The notes: generated from the letters alone by a model not told the origin. DNA of 64,000 nt from Renibacterium sp. (GCA_017419405.1 JAFOLH010000006.1:62001-126000), one strand, 5' to 3'; numbered from the stretch's first letter, positions 24,097 through 34,287 are shown. Program-made: numbers and translations.

Positions 24097-27000
24097 GCTT
24101 GTGCTCCTTCGAAAGCCGTGCGGTTGACCGTGATCAAAGTTTCTTCGTCGCCGGGCACGAGTTCCAGCCGGACGGACAAAGTCTCGGCCCGGACCAGCTC
24201 GGCATTGCTCTCCAACGCGTCGACCACGCTCTGCGGCGCGCTGACCGTGGTCACGATCCGGTCACTCACCTGCAGGCCGGCGTCTTTGCGGGCTTGCTGG
24301 ATGCTGCGCACCAGGTCCCGGGCGATGCCTTCTGCTTCGAGCTGCGGGGTGACTTCGGTGTTGAGCACCACGAAACCGCTGCCCCGACCCTGGAGACCGG
24401 GCAGCAGGGCCACCGAGAAGCTGCCGCCCTGATCAGCGGACACCGCGGTTTCCAGGCTGTACTCCCCCTCGGCCAGGGCCAGGCCGCCGGCGACCACCTG
24501 CCCGTCGTCGGCCACCGACCAATCGCCGCTCTTCGCACCCTTGATCGCCAGCTGCACGTCTTTGCCCAGCCGCGGACCGGCAGCCCGGGCATTGACGGCC
24601 AAACGCTGCTCGATGCCGAACTCCGCCAACGAAGCGGCTTCGGCGTCTTGGAAGCGCACCTGCTTCAGGTTCAGTTCTTCCGCGATGATCCCGGCGAACG
24701 GCTCCAGCGCAGCCGCGCCAGGCACGACCACGGTGAGTTCCTGCAACGGCAACCGGACGCGGAGCTTCGCCGCTTTTCGCAACGAGGAGCCCACTGAGCA
24801 CACCTGCCGGACGACTTCCATCGCGGAGACCAAATCCGCGTCGGCGTGGAAATCCGCAGTGCTCGGCCAATCGGTCAAATGCACTGAGCGCCCGCCGGTG
24901 AGGCCGCGCCAGATTTCTTCGGTGACCAGCGGCAGCAAGGGGGCGGCTACCCGGCACAACGCTTCCAAGGCGGTGTACAGCGCGTCGAAGGCGTCCTGGT
25001 CCTCCTCGAAGAAGCGCTGGCGGGAGCGCCGTACGTACCAATTGGTCAGCATGTCCAGGTAATCGCGCAGCACGTCGGCCGCATCGGAAATCTCGTAGCC
25101 GTCCAGCGCAGCAGTGACCGCTTCCACCATGGAAGCGGTGTTCGACACGAGGTAGCGGTCCAAGCTGTCCTGGTAGCCGTCATAGCGCAACGTCGCTTCG
25201 TAGCCCTGCCCGCCATTGGCGGCATTCGCGTAGAGCGTGAAGAAGCTGTAGACGTTCCACAGGGGCAGGATCACCTGGCGCACGCCATCGCGGATGCCTT
25301 GTTCCGTGACCACAAGATTGCCGCCGCGCAGGATCGGCGAGGCCATCAGGAACCAACGCATGGCATCCGAACCGTCGCGGTCCAGGACTTCGTTGACGTC
25401 CGGGTAATTGCGCAGGCTCTTGGACATCTTCTGTCCGTCCGAACCCAGCACGATGCCGTGGCTGATCACGTTCTTGAATGCCGGGCGGTCGAACAATGCC
25501 GTGGCCAGGATGTGCAGCATGTAGAACCAGCCACGGGTCTGCCCGATGTACTCCACGATGAAATCGGCCGGGTGGTGAGTGTGGAACCATTCTTCGTTCT
25601 CGAACGGGAAATGCACCTGGCCATAAGGCATCGAGCCGGAGTCGAACCAGACGTCCAACACGTCTTCCACCCGGCGCATCGTGGCGCGGCCGCTGGGGTC
25701 ATCCGGGTTCGGCCGGGTCAGTTCGTCGATGAACGGACGGTGCAGATCGACCTCACCGGCTTTGTTCCGCGGCAGCCGGCCGAAGTCGGCCTCGATCTCC
25801 GCGAGCGATCCGTATACGTCGGTGCGCGGGTAGTCCGGGTTGTCCGATTGCCAGACCGGGATCGGACTGCCCCAGTAGCGGTTGCGGCTGATCGACCAAT
25901 CACGGGCATTTTCCAGCCATTTGCCGAACTGCCCGTCCTTGACGTTGCCGGGGATCCAGTTGATCTCCTGGTTCAGCTCCAGCATCCGGTCTTTGAACTG
26001 GGTCACCTGGACGTACCAGGAGGAGACGGCCTTGTAGATCAGTGGATTCCGGCAGCGCCAGCAATGCGGGTAGCTGTGTTCGTAGCTGGCTTCCCGGATC
26101 AGCCGGCCGGAGTCGCGCAACAGCTTGATGATCGGCTTGTTCGCCTCGAAAACCTGCATTCCGACGATGCCGGCCAGCGGCCGTTCGCCATTCACCTCGT
26201 TGCCGAACATCGGCAGGAACCGGGCGCCTTCATCGACCGAGACGATCACCGGAATGCCGTGCGCTTCGCTGCTGCGCTGATCCTCTTCACCATAGGCGGA
26301 AGCCTGGTGGACCACGCCGGTGCCGTCGGTCGTGGTGACGTAGTCCTCCACCAGAACCTGCCAGCTGGTGCCGGTCCCCCACTTTTCGGCGTCCGCGTAG
26401 TAATCCCACAGCGGCCGGTACTTCAGGCCACCGAGTTCGGCGCCCGAGTAATGCTTGACCACGGCCGCCGCGGCGGCTTCGGCGGACTCGAAGCCCAGGT
26501 CTTTGGCGTACCCGGCGAGCAAGGAACCGGCCAGCAGATACTTCCGTCCAGCGCTGGCGACCACTGCGTAATCGATCTCCGGCCCGACGGCGACCGAGAA
26601 GTTGGTCGGCAGGGTCCAGGGCGTGGTGGTCCAAGCCAGCAATTCGACGCCCTCTAGTTCGGCACTGAGCGCATGCGCCGAGGCCACGATCGGGAAGCTG
26701 ACTGTGACCGAAAGGTCTTGGCGCATCTTGTAGACGTCGTCATCCATCCGCAGTTCGTGGTTGGACAGCGGGGTCTCGTCTTTCCAGCAATAGGGCAGCA
26801 CCCGGAAGCCCTGATAGGTCAGGCCCTTTTCGTGCAGTTGCTTGTAGGCCCAGATCACCGATTCCATGTACTCGACGTTGAGCGTCTTGTAGTCGTTGTC
26901 GAAGTCCACCCAACGGGCCTGCCGGGTCACGTACTCGCGCCACTCGTTGGTGTACTTCATCACCGATTCGCGCACCGCATCGTTGAACTTGTCGATGCCC

Positions 27001-27371
27001 ATCGACTCGATCTCTTCTTTTTCGTTCATGCCGAGCTGCTTCATGGCTTCGAGTTCGGCCGGCAAACCGTGCGTGTCCCAGCCGAACCGGCGCTCGACCC
27101 GCCGTCCGCGCTGGGTCTGGTACCGGGCCACCAGGTCTTTGGCATAGCCGGTCAGCAGGTGGCCGTAGTGCGGCAGGCCGTTGGCGAAGGGCGGTCCGTC
27201 GTAGAAGACGAACTCATTGCTGCCGTTCTCCCCTGCCGGGCGCGCCTCGATGCTCGCCTGGAAGGTGCCGTCCTGGTCCCAATACTTGAGGATGCTTTCC
27301 TCCAAGCTGGGGAAAGACACGTTGGCGGGAACCCCGGTGCGGTCGGAGTTGGTCTTCGGGTAGTGCGGCAT
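24093..27371 (-). CDS. ileS: Isoleucyl-tRNA synthetase (eukaryote-like type)
   Basis: Class I synthetase of 1092 residues. HYGHLLTGY (in [12 protein letters not shown]) is the HIGH motif and [11 protein letters not shown] the KMSKS loop; an editing domain lies between (about 200-420). The C-terminus lacks the CXXC zinc site of the E. coli-type enzyme, and the length fits the IleRS2 or eukaryote-like class found in many actinobacteria, a class often little affected by mupirocin (family knowledge, not tested here). The start ATG 27371 follows AGGATGAG. Expression is controlled by the upstream T-box. Confidence 0.96.
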   Translation of the reverse strand: MPHYPKTNSDRTGVPANVSFPSLEESILKYWDQDGTFQASIEARPAGENGSNEFVFYDGPPFANGLPHYGHLLTGYAKDLVARYQTQRGRRVERRFGWDTHGLPAELEAMKQLGMNEKEEIESMGIDKFNDAVRESVMKYTNEWREYVTRQARWVDFDNDYKTLNVEYMESVIWAYKQLHEKGLTYQGFRVLPYCWKDETPLSNHELRMDDDVYKMRQDLSVTVSFPIVASAHALSAELEGVELLAWTTTPWTLPTNFSVAVGPEIDYAVVASAGRKYLLAGSLLAGYAKDLGFESAEAAAAAVVKHYSGAELGGLKYRPLWDYYADAEKWGTGTSWQVLVEDYVTTTDGTGVVHQASAYGEEDQRSSEAHGIPVIVSVDEGARFLPMFGNEVNGERPLAGIVGMQVFEANKPIIKLLRDSGRLIREASYEHSYPHCWRCRNPLIYKAVSSWYVQVTQFKDRMLELNQEINWIPGNVKDGQFGKWLENARDWSISRNRYWGSPIPVWQSDNPDYPRTDVYGSLAEIEADFGRLPRNKAGEVDLHRPFIDELTRPNPDDPSGRATMRRVEDVLDVWFDSGSMPYGQVHFPFENEEWFHTHHPADFIVEYIGQTRGWFYMLHILATALFDRPAFKNVISHGIVLGSDGQKMSKSLRNYPDVNEVLDRDGSDAMRWFLMASPILRGGNLVVTEQGIRDGVRQVILPLWNVYSFFTLYANAANGGQGYEATLRYDGYQDSLDRYLVSNTASMVEAVTAALDGYEISDAADVLRDYLDMLTNWYVRRSRQRFFEEDQDAFDALYTALEALCRVAAPLLPLVTEEIWRGLTGGRSVHLTDWPSTADFHADADLVSAMEVVRQVCSVGSSLRKAAKLRVRLPLQELTVVVPGAAALEPFAGIIAEELNLKQVRFQDAEAASLAEFGIEQRLAVNARAAGPRLGKDVQLAIKGAKSGDWSVADDGQVVAGGLALAEGEYSLETAVSADQGGSFSVALLPGLQGRGSGFVVLNTEVTPQLEAEGIARDLVRSIQQARKDAGLQVSDRIVTTVSAPQSVVDALESNAELVRAETLSVRLELVPGDEETLITVNRTAFEGAQA

Positions 27372-27596
27372 CGGCTCATCCTGCGGGTCGTTCGGATCCA
27401 GGATGCAAGGACGGCGCCCGCCCTGACGGGCCAACACCGCGGTACCACCTCGCTTGCACCCGGCCAGGTTTCCACCGTGCCGAGCGCCGCTCGAACTGCT
27501 GTGACGGGCTTACCCGTCCGGTTCTACTGACCCCGCCGAGCCGGTGGGGCGTTCTTCCGGAAGCTCTCCGGTGATGGCCGGGTCAACGCTGTTGGG
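27372..27596 (-). ncRNA. T-box leader of ileS (isoleucine specifier)
   Basis: The minus strand carries the T-box AGGTGGTACCGCGG (27450-27437). Upstream, a short stem I closes GACCC with GGGTC and contains the specifier ATC (27575-27573) and the hairpin CCGGAGAGCTTCCGG; its short form matches the ultrashort stem I of actinobacterial ileS T-boxes. No U-tract is present, so control is most likely at translation. A TAGACT -10 candidate lies at 27606-27601. Confidence 0.92.
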
Positions 27597-27688
27597 CACA
27601 AGTCTAACGCGATCTCGACTGGCCTGTGCACTCTGGTCGGACGGGTGCATCGTCAAAGCGGTCCGCGTCGCTTCGGCCTGCCGTCCGG

Positions 27689-28471
27689 TCAGGAGTCGCG
27701 GACCACTTTGTGTGCTGCCGCCTGGGCCACCGGCCGCAGCACGATTTCATCCAGGTTGACATGGTGCGGCAGCGAAACCGCATAACGGACGACGTCGGCC
27801 ACGTCTTCGGCGGTCAACGGCTCGGCCACCCCTCGGTAGACCTGCGCCGCGCGTTCGCGGTCCCCCAACCGGTTGAGCGCGAACTCTTCGGTCTGCACCA
27901 TGCCCGGCAGCACTTCGATGACCCGGAGATTGTTGCCGACCTCTTCCAGCCGCAGCGCCTGGGTCATCGCCCGTTGCGCGGCCTTCGCGGCGTTGTACCC
28001 GGCACCGCCTTCGTAGGCGACCAAAGCCGCGGTCGAGGTCAGGTTGAGCACCGTGCCGCGCCGACCGGCACGCAGCATCGGCAGGAACGCCCGGATCAGC
28101 TTCATCGAACCGATCACGTTCGCCTGGAACATCCACTCCCAGTCCTCCGTTTTGGCCTGCCCCAGCTGATCGGCACCCCGGGCGCCGCCGGCCACATTGA
28201 TCAGGGTGTCCACCCCGCCGGCCGAAGATACCGCATCGAGGATCCGGGCCACTGCCGCATCGTCGGTGACGTCGCCGGCCAAGGCCACGGCACCGGTCTG
28301 CGCAGCGAGCGCGGCCAGCCGGTCTTCCCGCCGCGCGACGGCGAAAACCTGCCAGCCCTGGCTGGCGAGCGCGCGCACCGTGGCTTCGCCGATTCCGGTG
28401 CTGGCGCCGGTGACCAGCGCAGTCCGCGGCGTCTGGTCCGGCCGGCTCGGGTTCGTCTGAGATGGATTCAC
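27689..28471 (-). CDS. Short-chain dehydrogenase/reductase
   Basis: A classical SDR oxidoreductase of 260 residues. TALVTGASTGIGEATVRAL is the TGxxxGxG cofactor motif, with a basic residue set (ARRED) suggesting NADP. LINVAGGARG stands for the usual NNAG, and the catalytic serine and tyrosine-lysine are in LNLTSTAALVAYEGGAGYNAAKAA. The closest named relatives by look are YdfG-type serine or malonic-semialdehyde dehydrogenases, but the substrate is uncertain. It is monocistronic and divergent from the next gene. Confidence 0.9.
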   Translation of the reverse strand: MNPSQTNPSRPDQTPRTALVTGASTGIGEATVRALASQGWQVFAVARREDRLAALAAQTGAVALAGDVTDDAAVARILDAVSSAGGVDTLINVAGGARGADQLGQAKTEDWEWMFQANVIGSMKLIRAFLPMLRAGRRGTVLNLTSTAALVAYEGGAGYNAAKAAQRAMTQALRLEEVGNNLRVIEVLPGMVQTEEFALNRLGDRERAAQVYRGVAEPLTAEDVADVVRYAVSLPHHVNLDEIVLRPVAQAAAHKVVRDS

Positions 28472-28569
28472 AGCGCCAGCATATCCGGCACCGGAATGAA
28501 TCCGGCGGTTTCCCGGTTGCCGCGTGCGGGGAACAAGCTGAAGTCAACCGGCACTTTGTCAGGAGAACC

Positions 28570-29181
28570 ATGAAAATCCTCATGATCGGCGATACCGGAG
28601 CCGTCGGTACCGCAGCCGCAGCAGCATTGCGCGGACGCGGCCACCAGGTGATCGGAGCTTCTCGCAGTAGCGAGCCGGCGATCGACACCTCGGATACCGC
28701 GTCGGTGCAAGCCTTTTTCGCGGCGGCTACCGAGCGCGGCGACCGGTACGACGCGATCGCCGTCGCCGCCGGGGGCGCGCCATTCAAACCGCTGGCCGAA
28801 CTCGTTCCGGAGGATTTCAGCGCCGCGATCGGGCACAAAGGAATCGGCCAGATCGCCGTGGTGCAAGCCGGCGTGGGCCTGCTCCTCGACGGCGGCTCGT
28901 TCACCCTGGTCTCCGGGATCCTCAGCACGCACCCGGTGCCGGACGGGCTCGCCGCGACCACCGCGAATGCGGTGGTGGATTCGTTCGTCAAGGCGGCGGC
29001 CGGGGCGATGCCCCGCGGAATCCGGATCAATGCGGTGAGCCCGACGGCATTGCTCGAGTCCTGGCCCGAATACGGTCCGGCTTTTCCTGGCTTTACTCCG
29101 GTGCCCGGCACCGAGGTGGGCAGCGCCTACGTCCGTTCGATCGAAGGAATTGAAACCGGCCGCGTGATTACGGTCTGGTAG
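28570..29181 (+). CDS. SDR-fold NAD(P)-binding protein lacking the usual catalytic pair
   Basis: A 203-residue short-chain dehydrogenase-like protein. The N-terminal MKILMIGDTGAVGTAAAAAL is a Rossmann glycine motif, and SGILSTHP and INAVSPTALLESW match SDR strands 5 and 6. The position where SDRs have YxxxK reads ATTANAVVDSF here, so the catalytic Tyr and Lys are missing; it may bind cofactor with a different chemistry or none. AGGAG lies four bases before the ATG. It is divergent from the neighbouring true SDR. Confidence 0.85.
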   Translation: MKILMIGDTGAVGTAAAAALRGRGHQVIGASRSSEPAIDTSDTASVQAFFAAATERGDRYDAIAVAAGGAPFKPLAELVPEDFSAAIGHKGIGQIAVVQAGVGLLLDGGSFTLVSGILSTHPVPDGLAATTANAVVDSFVKAAAGAMPRGIRINAVSPTALLESWPEYGPAFPGFTPVPGTEVGSAYVRSIEGIETGRVITVW

Positions 29182-29578
29182 CCGGCTCAGCCAATGCCGA
29201 CCGGTGAATACCAATTCCGCTGAAGTGGCCATATTTCAAGCGACCCGCAGTCCCGTTGATTGCGGTTGGAGCCCGGTTTTCCGGAGTCGAATCGAACTGG
29301 CCGATATGCGACCGACGGACGCGAATCCGGCCGCGTGGCAGGTCGGTGAAATTTCGACGAATTCCAAGAAAATCCGGGAAGAAACCTGAACTTCACGAAG
29401 CGCTGCGGAACTGCCGTCGGGCTTTCGGAGCAACCCGCCGGATGCCCTCGAATCCGGCTCGGAACCGGACTTTCGAGCCGGCCGGATCACCGGGCTACAC
29501 CCAGCAGAATGTCAGCTTGCGCTTAGCTTCCCGCCGTAGCACTTGTGTAAGATAACTTTGGTTAAATATTCCACCTAA
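29182..29578. other. Intergenic region upstream of the CIS-flanking regulator
   Basis: 397 bases with no gene I would support. The last 40 bases (about 29540-29580) are markedly AT-rich compared with the surroundings and include TTGTGT (29543-29548) and TTAAATATT (29562-29570), so they likely contain the promoter of the regulator gene. No RNA gene was recognised. Confidence 0.5.
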
Positions 29579-32500
29579 TTGTGTTATTCTCCGGATGCAT
29601 CTGATCGGAACCCAGAATTGAGCGCAGTACCCCAGATATCTGGCTTGCATAGACCGCGGATCGACTTCAGTCTCCAGCGGATTCTGCAGCACCAATTAGG
29701 ACTCATTGTCGCAAATCACGGTTCCGGTAAAACCGCTGCTTTGGCTCATTGGGCCAAAACTTTGGAGCTGCCGGTCACCTGGATCCGCGCCTACCGTCCG
29801 GACCAGGCGCCCGGCGTCCTGGCGGCCCGGATCGTCCGGGAAATCGCCGAGGCGCTCGGGCTGGAGGACGCCAGGGATTTCGATGGCACCATCCGGCGGA
29901 TCAGCGAAGCCGATTCCGACGTCGTGGTGGTCGTCGACGACTTCGAGTACGTGCTCGAATGCGGCGTAGAGCAGGAAATCGAGAACTTGCTGATCGGCTG
30001 CGGCCGCCGCGTGCACATGGCCGTGCTGTCCCGTCGGCCCACCAGCTTCAATCTGGCCCGAACTGAAATGTGCTCGTTTTCGCCGATCAACACCGAGGGG
30101 TTGCTCTTCGTGCCGGCCGAGGCCCGGGAACTGTTCCGGCGGTATTACAACCGACGGATTTCCGGAGCCGATGCGCTGGCCCTGGTCGATCAGACTGGTG
30201 GCACTCCGGGCGCGCTGCACCTGATCAACCTGGCCACTGCCGCGATGACCGAACTCGAATTCGGCAACAGCCTGCACGACCAGGTCGAACCCTGGCAGAG
30301 CACCCGGGAGTACGTCGAAGGCCAGGTTCTGGCCTGGTTGCAGCCGGAGGAAAAGAACCTGCTGCTGCGCTGCGCGGACCTGCCGTTGCTCAGTGCGCAA
30401 CACTGCGATTTGGTGCTGGGCAGCGACAACTCAGCAGACATTCTGATGACCCTGCAGAAGCATCTGGTGATCTTCCCGGTCAGCCGGGGGGTCTTCCGAG
30501 TCAGGGTATCGGTGCAGAGCTACCTTTCCTGGTACCGCAAGACGATGTTCAACCCGTCGGTCATCGCCGCGGAACGCCGTCACGTCGCCGACCTCATGTG
30601 CGCGGCCGGCGAGCTGCAGATCACGGCCAGGATGCTGGCCTTGGCCGGCGAATGGGATCGGCTCAACGACTTGATCCGGCAGAATCCGGAACAGGTCGCC
30701 GCCACTGGCGCCTGTTCCTGGATCGCAGGAGTATCCGCCGAACGGATCGACTCCTCCCCCTGGCTGCAGCTGGTCCAGGCCCGGAACCTCTACGACCTCG
30801 GCTACAAGAAAGCCGCCGAAGACCTGTCCAGCAAGCTCAAGCGGCTGCTGCCGGGCCGGGCAGCCATGGGTATCCTGCTGGAAATCTGGCAATCGGCCAA
30901 CCTGTGGCAGGATCCACGGCAGATCGCGGAAGCCGGGCCGGCCTCCGCGCTCAGGATGGCCACGGTTTCCGATCCCGGCGCGCAACTGAGCCATTTCGAC
31001 TCGGAATCCGATCCCCTGGTGCTGCTCGCGCGGGGATTGACCCTGCAAATGAGCGGGAACCAGTCCGCATCGCGGCTCTACCTCCGCACCTGCGCCGCCC
31101 AACGGGAGAGTGTGGAATCCCCCACCGCACCGCTGATCGCGGAATTGGTGCTCGCGGTGGTCGGCCCCTTGGCCGGCAGCGCCAACCCTTATGCACAGGC
31201 GACCGAAGCCAGCTCCGTGGCGCGACGATCGTACAAACACGGGCTCAAATGGATCGGCCGCCTGGCCAATGGCATCGCGGCCGCGCTGACGCCGCATTCG
31301 GACAGCGAAATCATCACCTCTGCGGTGATCGCGGAAAGCGATGAGCGCGGTGACGATTGGACTTCCGCGCTGGTTCTGTTGGTTCAGCTGATCACCAGGT
31401 TGCGCGACGGGCGTGCTGCCGCTTCGGACTTCGACGAATTGGCCGGCCGGTTCGAGACTTTGGGAGCCGGCACCTTGCTGGCCTGGACCCTGGCGATGCG
31501 CGCCCTGGTCGGCGCGAGCCGCAATGATTCAGCGGCGATCAGCTGTGCCCAACAGGCCGTCGAAGCCGCACAGCTGGCCGCAGTGCCAGGCGCTTTGGCG
31601 ATCGCCCAGGCTACTTTGGCCCAGGCCAAAGGGGATCCCGGCGGCGAACTCATGCGTTCGGCACGCGACCTGGCCCGGGCGAATGGCCTGGTCTGGCGAC
31701 CCTGGACTTGGCTGCAGCACCGGGCGGCAAGCGCGGTTCAGCTGAATTCGACGGAGGCCGCTCCGCAACAGCATGCGCTGCGCTGCTTCGGCAAATTCCA
31801 GTTGACCCGGGCCGGGGAACTCGTCGACCTGGGCGGGTTGCGCCCGCAGGCCCGCACGATTCTGATGATTCTTTCGGTCGCTGCCGGCAAACCGGTGCAC
31901 CGGGAACGGATCGCCTATGCGCTTTGGCCGGAGAACTCCCTGGATGAAAGCCTGCACCGGGTCCAAGTCAGCATCTCGAATCTGCGCCGGATCCTGGAAC
32001 CGGAACGGCTCCGCGGGCAGGAGAGCATCATCCAGCGGCAGGGCGAAGCCTATGCGCTGGATCTAACCGCATGGGGGGCCAGCGATGTGGTCGAGTTCGA
32101 AAGCTCGATCAGCTCCGCCATGGCCGCCATGGCGCGCCAGGACGCTGCCGCCGCAGCCACCGGGCTTTCCGCGGCGGTCGAACTCTACAACGATGAGTTG
32201 CTGCCCGAAGAAGGCCCGGCCGAATGGGTCATCGAATACCGCGAGCGGTTCCGTTTGGAAGCCGCGCAGGCGGCGGAAACCGGCGCTGCCGTGTTGCTTT
32301 CGCTGGCAAAATACCCCGACGCGGTCCGGCTCGCCAACCGCTGCCTCGAAATCGATGAATGGCGCGACGACGCTTGGCGGGTGCTGATCGAGGCCCACCA
32401 ACGCTCCGGGAACACCGCGGCAGCGGCGAAAGCCGCGCAAAACTATGCCCGGGTTCTCGAGGCGCTCGGCGTGCCGGACAGTTTCGCCGGCAGCGCCTGA
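29579..32500 (+). CDS. Large NTPase-BTAD (SARP-like) transcriptional regulator at the CIS locus
   Basis: A 973-residue regulator. Residues about 35-300 form a STAND/MalT-like NTPase (Walker A ANHGSGKT at 45-52, Walker B VVVVVDD at 115-121), residues 330-720 are a helical repeat region, and the C-terminus holds an OmpR-type winged helix (about 733-815, CFGKFQLTRAG and SNLRRILEPER) followed by a BTAD domain (about 840-965). Family members of the SARP type bind 11-bp direct repeats and activate clusters. Here the SARP-like part is C-terminal, opposite to AfsR. It faces the last CIS gene 24 bases away and may control the cluster (inference). Start uncertain: TTG 29579 or TTG 29618, both weak. Confidence 0.88.
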   Translation: MCYSPDASDRNPELSAVPQISGLHRPRIDFSLQRILQHQLGLIVANHGSGKTAALAHWAKTLELPVTWIRAYRPDQAPGVLAARIVREIAEALGLEDARDFDGTIRRISEADSDVVVVVDDFEYVLECGVEQEIENLLIGCGRRVHMAVLSRRPTSFNLARTEMCSFSPINTEGLLFVPAEARELFRRYYNRRISGADALALVDQTGGTPGALHLINLATAAMTELEFGNSLHDQVEPWQSTREYVEGQVLAWLQPEEKNLLLRCADLPLLSAQHCDLVLGSDNSADILMTLQKHLVIFPVSRGVFRVRVSVQSYLSWYRKTMFNPSVIAAERRHVADLMCAAGELQITARMLALAGEWDRLNDLIRQNPEQVAATGACSWIAGVSAERIDSSPWLQLVQARNLYDLGYKKAAEDLSSKLKRLLPGRAAMGILLEIWQSANLWQDPRQIAEAGPASALRMATVSDPGAQLSHFDSESDPLVLLARGLTLQMSGNQSASRLYLRTCAAQRESVESPTAPLIAELVLAVVGPLAGSANPYAQATEASSVARRSYKHGLKWIGRLANGIAAALTPHSDSEIITSAVIAESDERGDDWTSALVLLVQLITRLRDGRAAASDFDELAGRFETLGAGTLLAWTLAMRALVGASRNDSAAISCAQQAVEAAQLAAVPGALAIAQATLAQAKGDPGGELMRSARDLARANGLVWRPWTWLQHRAASAVQLNSTEAAPQQHALRCFGKFQLTRAGELVDLGGLRPQARTILMILSVAAGKPVHRERIAYALWPENSLDESLHRVQVSISNLRRILEPERLRGQESIIQRQGEAYALDLTAWGASDVVEFESSISSAMAAMARQDAAAAATGLSAAVELYNDELLPEEGPAEWVIEYRERFRLEAAQAAETGAAVLLSLAKYPDAVRLANRCLEIDEWRDDAWRVLIEAHQRSGNTAAAAKAAQNYARVLEALGVPDSFAGSA

Positions 32501-32524
32501 GCCCCGCGCTCCGATCCGAGCGGA

Positions 32525-33748
32525 TCAGGACCGGCCGAGGAACTCCACCTCGCTCAGCGCGATCCGCGGATCGGAAGTTCCCGGAATCGAGCTCCGGACC
32601 GTGAGCTTGACGCCGACGACGTCGTCTTGGCCGAGGTAGAACTGCTGCACCGTCGGTTTGTCCGCCAAGTCCAGGTCCAGCGTCCGCGGGGCGCCGCCGG
32701 CAAGGCTGAGCTCAACCCGGAGGCCCAGCGGCCTGCCGGAGCCGAGGAACAGTTCGGATTGCTCGGCGGCACCGGTTCGGATCTGCAGGAAGACCAGCCG
32801 CACCGGCAATTGGTAGTGCGCCTGGAGGAACTCGCCGACCCCGTCGCCCGGCTGCGCCGGCTGCCAGGCCCGGTTGACCACGCCGTCGATCGCCAACTCC
32901 GGCGGGTGGCCTTCGGCCGACGACGAGGCTTCGATGCTGCTGGGCCGCAGCGGCGAGTTGTTGCTGAATTTGTCCTGCACGAAACCGAAGCCACTGCGCA
33001 GTTGCTCCCGGGCGGCGAACCCGCCGCCACCGAGCAGGCCGAGGATCAGCACAGTGGTCACGGTCCGGGTGGGGAACCGGTGTTGCCGGAATTTCGGGCG
33101 CGTACCGGCTCGGGCCGGCTTGCGCGCACCCGCCCCGAAAAGCCGCTGCCACCACGGGAGCGGGGCCACTTTCGGCGCGTCGAGCAGGCTGTGCGCGCAC
33201 TGCCGGCAGAACTTCCGGTTCGGCGAGTTGCCGGTGCCGCACTGTCCGCAGATCAAGTCCCCGGGCAGACTGCCCGCCGGTCGCGGCCGGGGCTTGGCCC
33301 GGGGCGCCTTGAGTTTCCGCTTCCCCGGCCGGACGGCGACTGGTCCGGCCGGTTCGACGGCGCCAGGCCCGGTTCGCGGACTCGGGTCCGCTTGCGCGCC
33401 CGGCCGCTCGGGCACCGGCGCGTAGCCGAGGGCGGGCTGCACCGGTGGCTCCTGAGTCGCCGATTCCGGAACCGGTACCGGCTGACCGGGTTCCGGAACG
33501 CCCGGGTGCGCAGCTTCGGGCGCCGCCGGCGCGGGCCGTCCGGCGACCGGTTCAGCGGCCTTGGTGGTCTCCGCCGGTTGGCCGTCCATCGCCGGCTGCA
33601 CCGGAGCCGTTGACGCTGGCGCGATCGGTGCGGCCGGCTGCTCGGCTTTCAACCATTCCAAATAGGCCCCGCACTCGGCGCAGAACCGATCCCCCGGCGC
33701 GTTCTCCGCACCGCATTCACCGCAGATCACCGGGTTCTGGGTTTTCAT
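32525..33748 (-). CDS. Zinc-ribbon membrane protein with C-terminal discoidin-like domain, candidate CIS membrane anchor
   Basis: A 407-residue bitopic protein. Two zinc ribbons (Cys9/12/23/26 and Cys167/170/181/184) are separated by a Pro/Ala-rich linker. A single hydrophobic segment (about 229-246, TVTTVLILGLLGGGGFAA) is followed by an extracytoplasmic beta-rich domain (about 270-407, ASSSAEGHPPELAIDG and similar) that looks like a discoidin or glycan-binding fold. It is the last gene of the baseplate series and its ATG overlaps the gpI-like gene. Position and layout resemble CisA, the membrane protein reported to tether Streptomyces contractile injection systems; that equivalence is inference. 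Confidence 0.8.
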   Translation of the reverse strand: MKTQNPVICGECGAENAPGDRFCAECGAYLEWLKAEQPAAPIAPASTAPVQPAMDGQPAETTKAAEPVAGRPAPAAPEAAHPGVPEPGQPVPVPESATQEPPVQPALGYAPVPERPGAQADPSPRTGPGAVEPAGPVAVRPGKRKLKAPRAKPRPRPAGSLPGDLICGQCGTGNSPNRKFCRQCAHSLLDAPKVAPLPWWQRLFGAGARKPARAGTRPKFRQHRFPTRTVTTVLILGLLGGGGFAAREQLRSGFGFVQDKFSNNSPLRPSSIEASSSAEGHPPELAIDGVVNRAWQPAQPGDGVGEFLQAHYQLPVRLVFLQIRTGAAEQSELFLGSGRPLGLRVELSLAGGAPRTLDLDLADKPTVQQFYLGQDDVVGVKLTVRSSIPGTSDPRIALSEVEFLGRS

Positions 33749-34287
33749 GGCAATACCTCGATTCGATGCGGGATGTGCGCCGGTTTCGCTTCGCGCACGG
33801 TGGCCTCGATCAAGGCCAGGTTGAGCTCTGCACCGGCAGCGTTCTTGATCCGGACCAGCACTCCGGCCGGCTCCTGCCCCGGAAACGGCGTGCCCGGGCT
33901 GGTTGAGGCGGCAGATCCGCCGGAATCTTCGATGCTGACTTCGGCGGTCAGCGGCAACGCGACTTTGACCGCGGCCAGCAGGCCCCGTTTGGTGCCACGG
34001 GCCCGGTGCATCGGCACTGCGTCCCGGATCGTCTGGCGATTGCGCAGAGTTTCCCCCGCATCGGGCAAATCCACGCCGACCCACTGGGCCAACCAGGGCA
34101 GAAAATCCTCCGGAGTCAGATCCGGATCCAGATACGAGTCGAGCATGTCCAAAGTCGCCAGCATCGGGGCCAGTGATTCGTCGAAGCCGAGCAGGAACCG
34201 GCTCATCAGTTCGTCTTCCTGCAAGACTGCCGGCAATCGCGGCCCGAACGGCGCCGAGCTGCGCAGCCCGGGAACCATGCCGCGCAT
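33745..34287 (-). CDS. CIS baseplate protein, phage tail protein I (Afp12/Pvc12-like)
   Basis: A 180-residue baseplate wedge component of the P2 gpI family. LPAVLQEDELMSRFLLGFDESLAPMLATLDMLDSYLDP and FLPWLAQWVGVDLP with RRxxxAVPMHRARGTKRGL are the typical segments. It should assemble with the gpJ-like and gp25-like proteins around the spike. Its ATG overlaps the gpJ-like stop by one base (TGATG) and its stop overlaps the next gene, so the baseplate genes are translationally coupled. Confidence 0.9.
   Translation of the reverse strand: MRGMVPGLRSSAPFGPRLPAVLQEDELMSRFLLGFDESLAPMLATLDMLDSYLDPDLTPEDFLPWLAQWVGVDLPDAGETLRNRQTIRDAVPMHRARGTKRGLLAAVKVALPLTAEVSIEDSGGSAASTSPGTPFPGQEPAGVLVRIKNAAGAELNLALIEATVREAKPAHIPHRIEVLP

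Noticed and set aside
29512-29529. TCAGCTT and TTAGCTT 11 bases apart upstream of the NTPase-BTAD regulator
   Set aside because: Only two imperfect copies and a different sequence from the CIS promoter repeats; too weak to call an operator.
29594-29602. GATGCATCT near the regulator start, similar to the ndk-trpS palindrome
   Set aside because: It lacks the full 14-bp palindrome and mirror partner; an 8-bp match can occur by chance.
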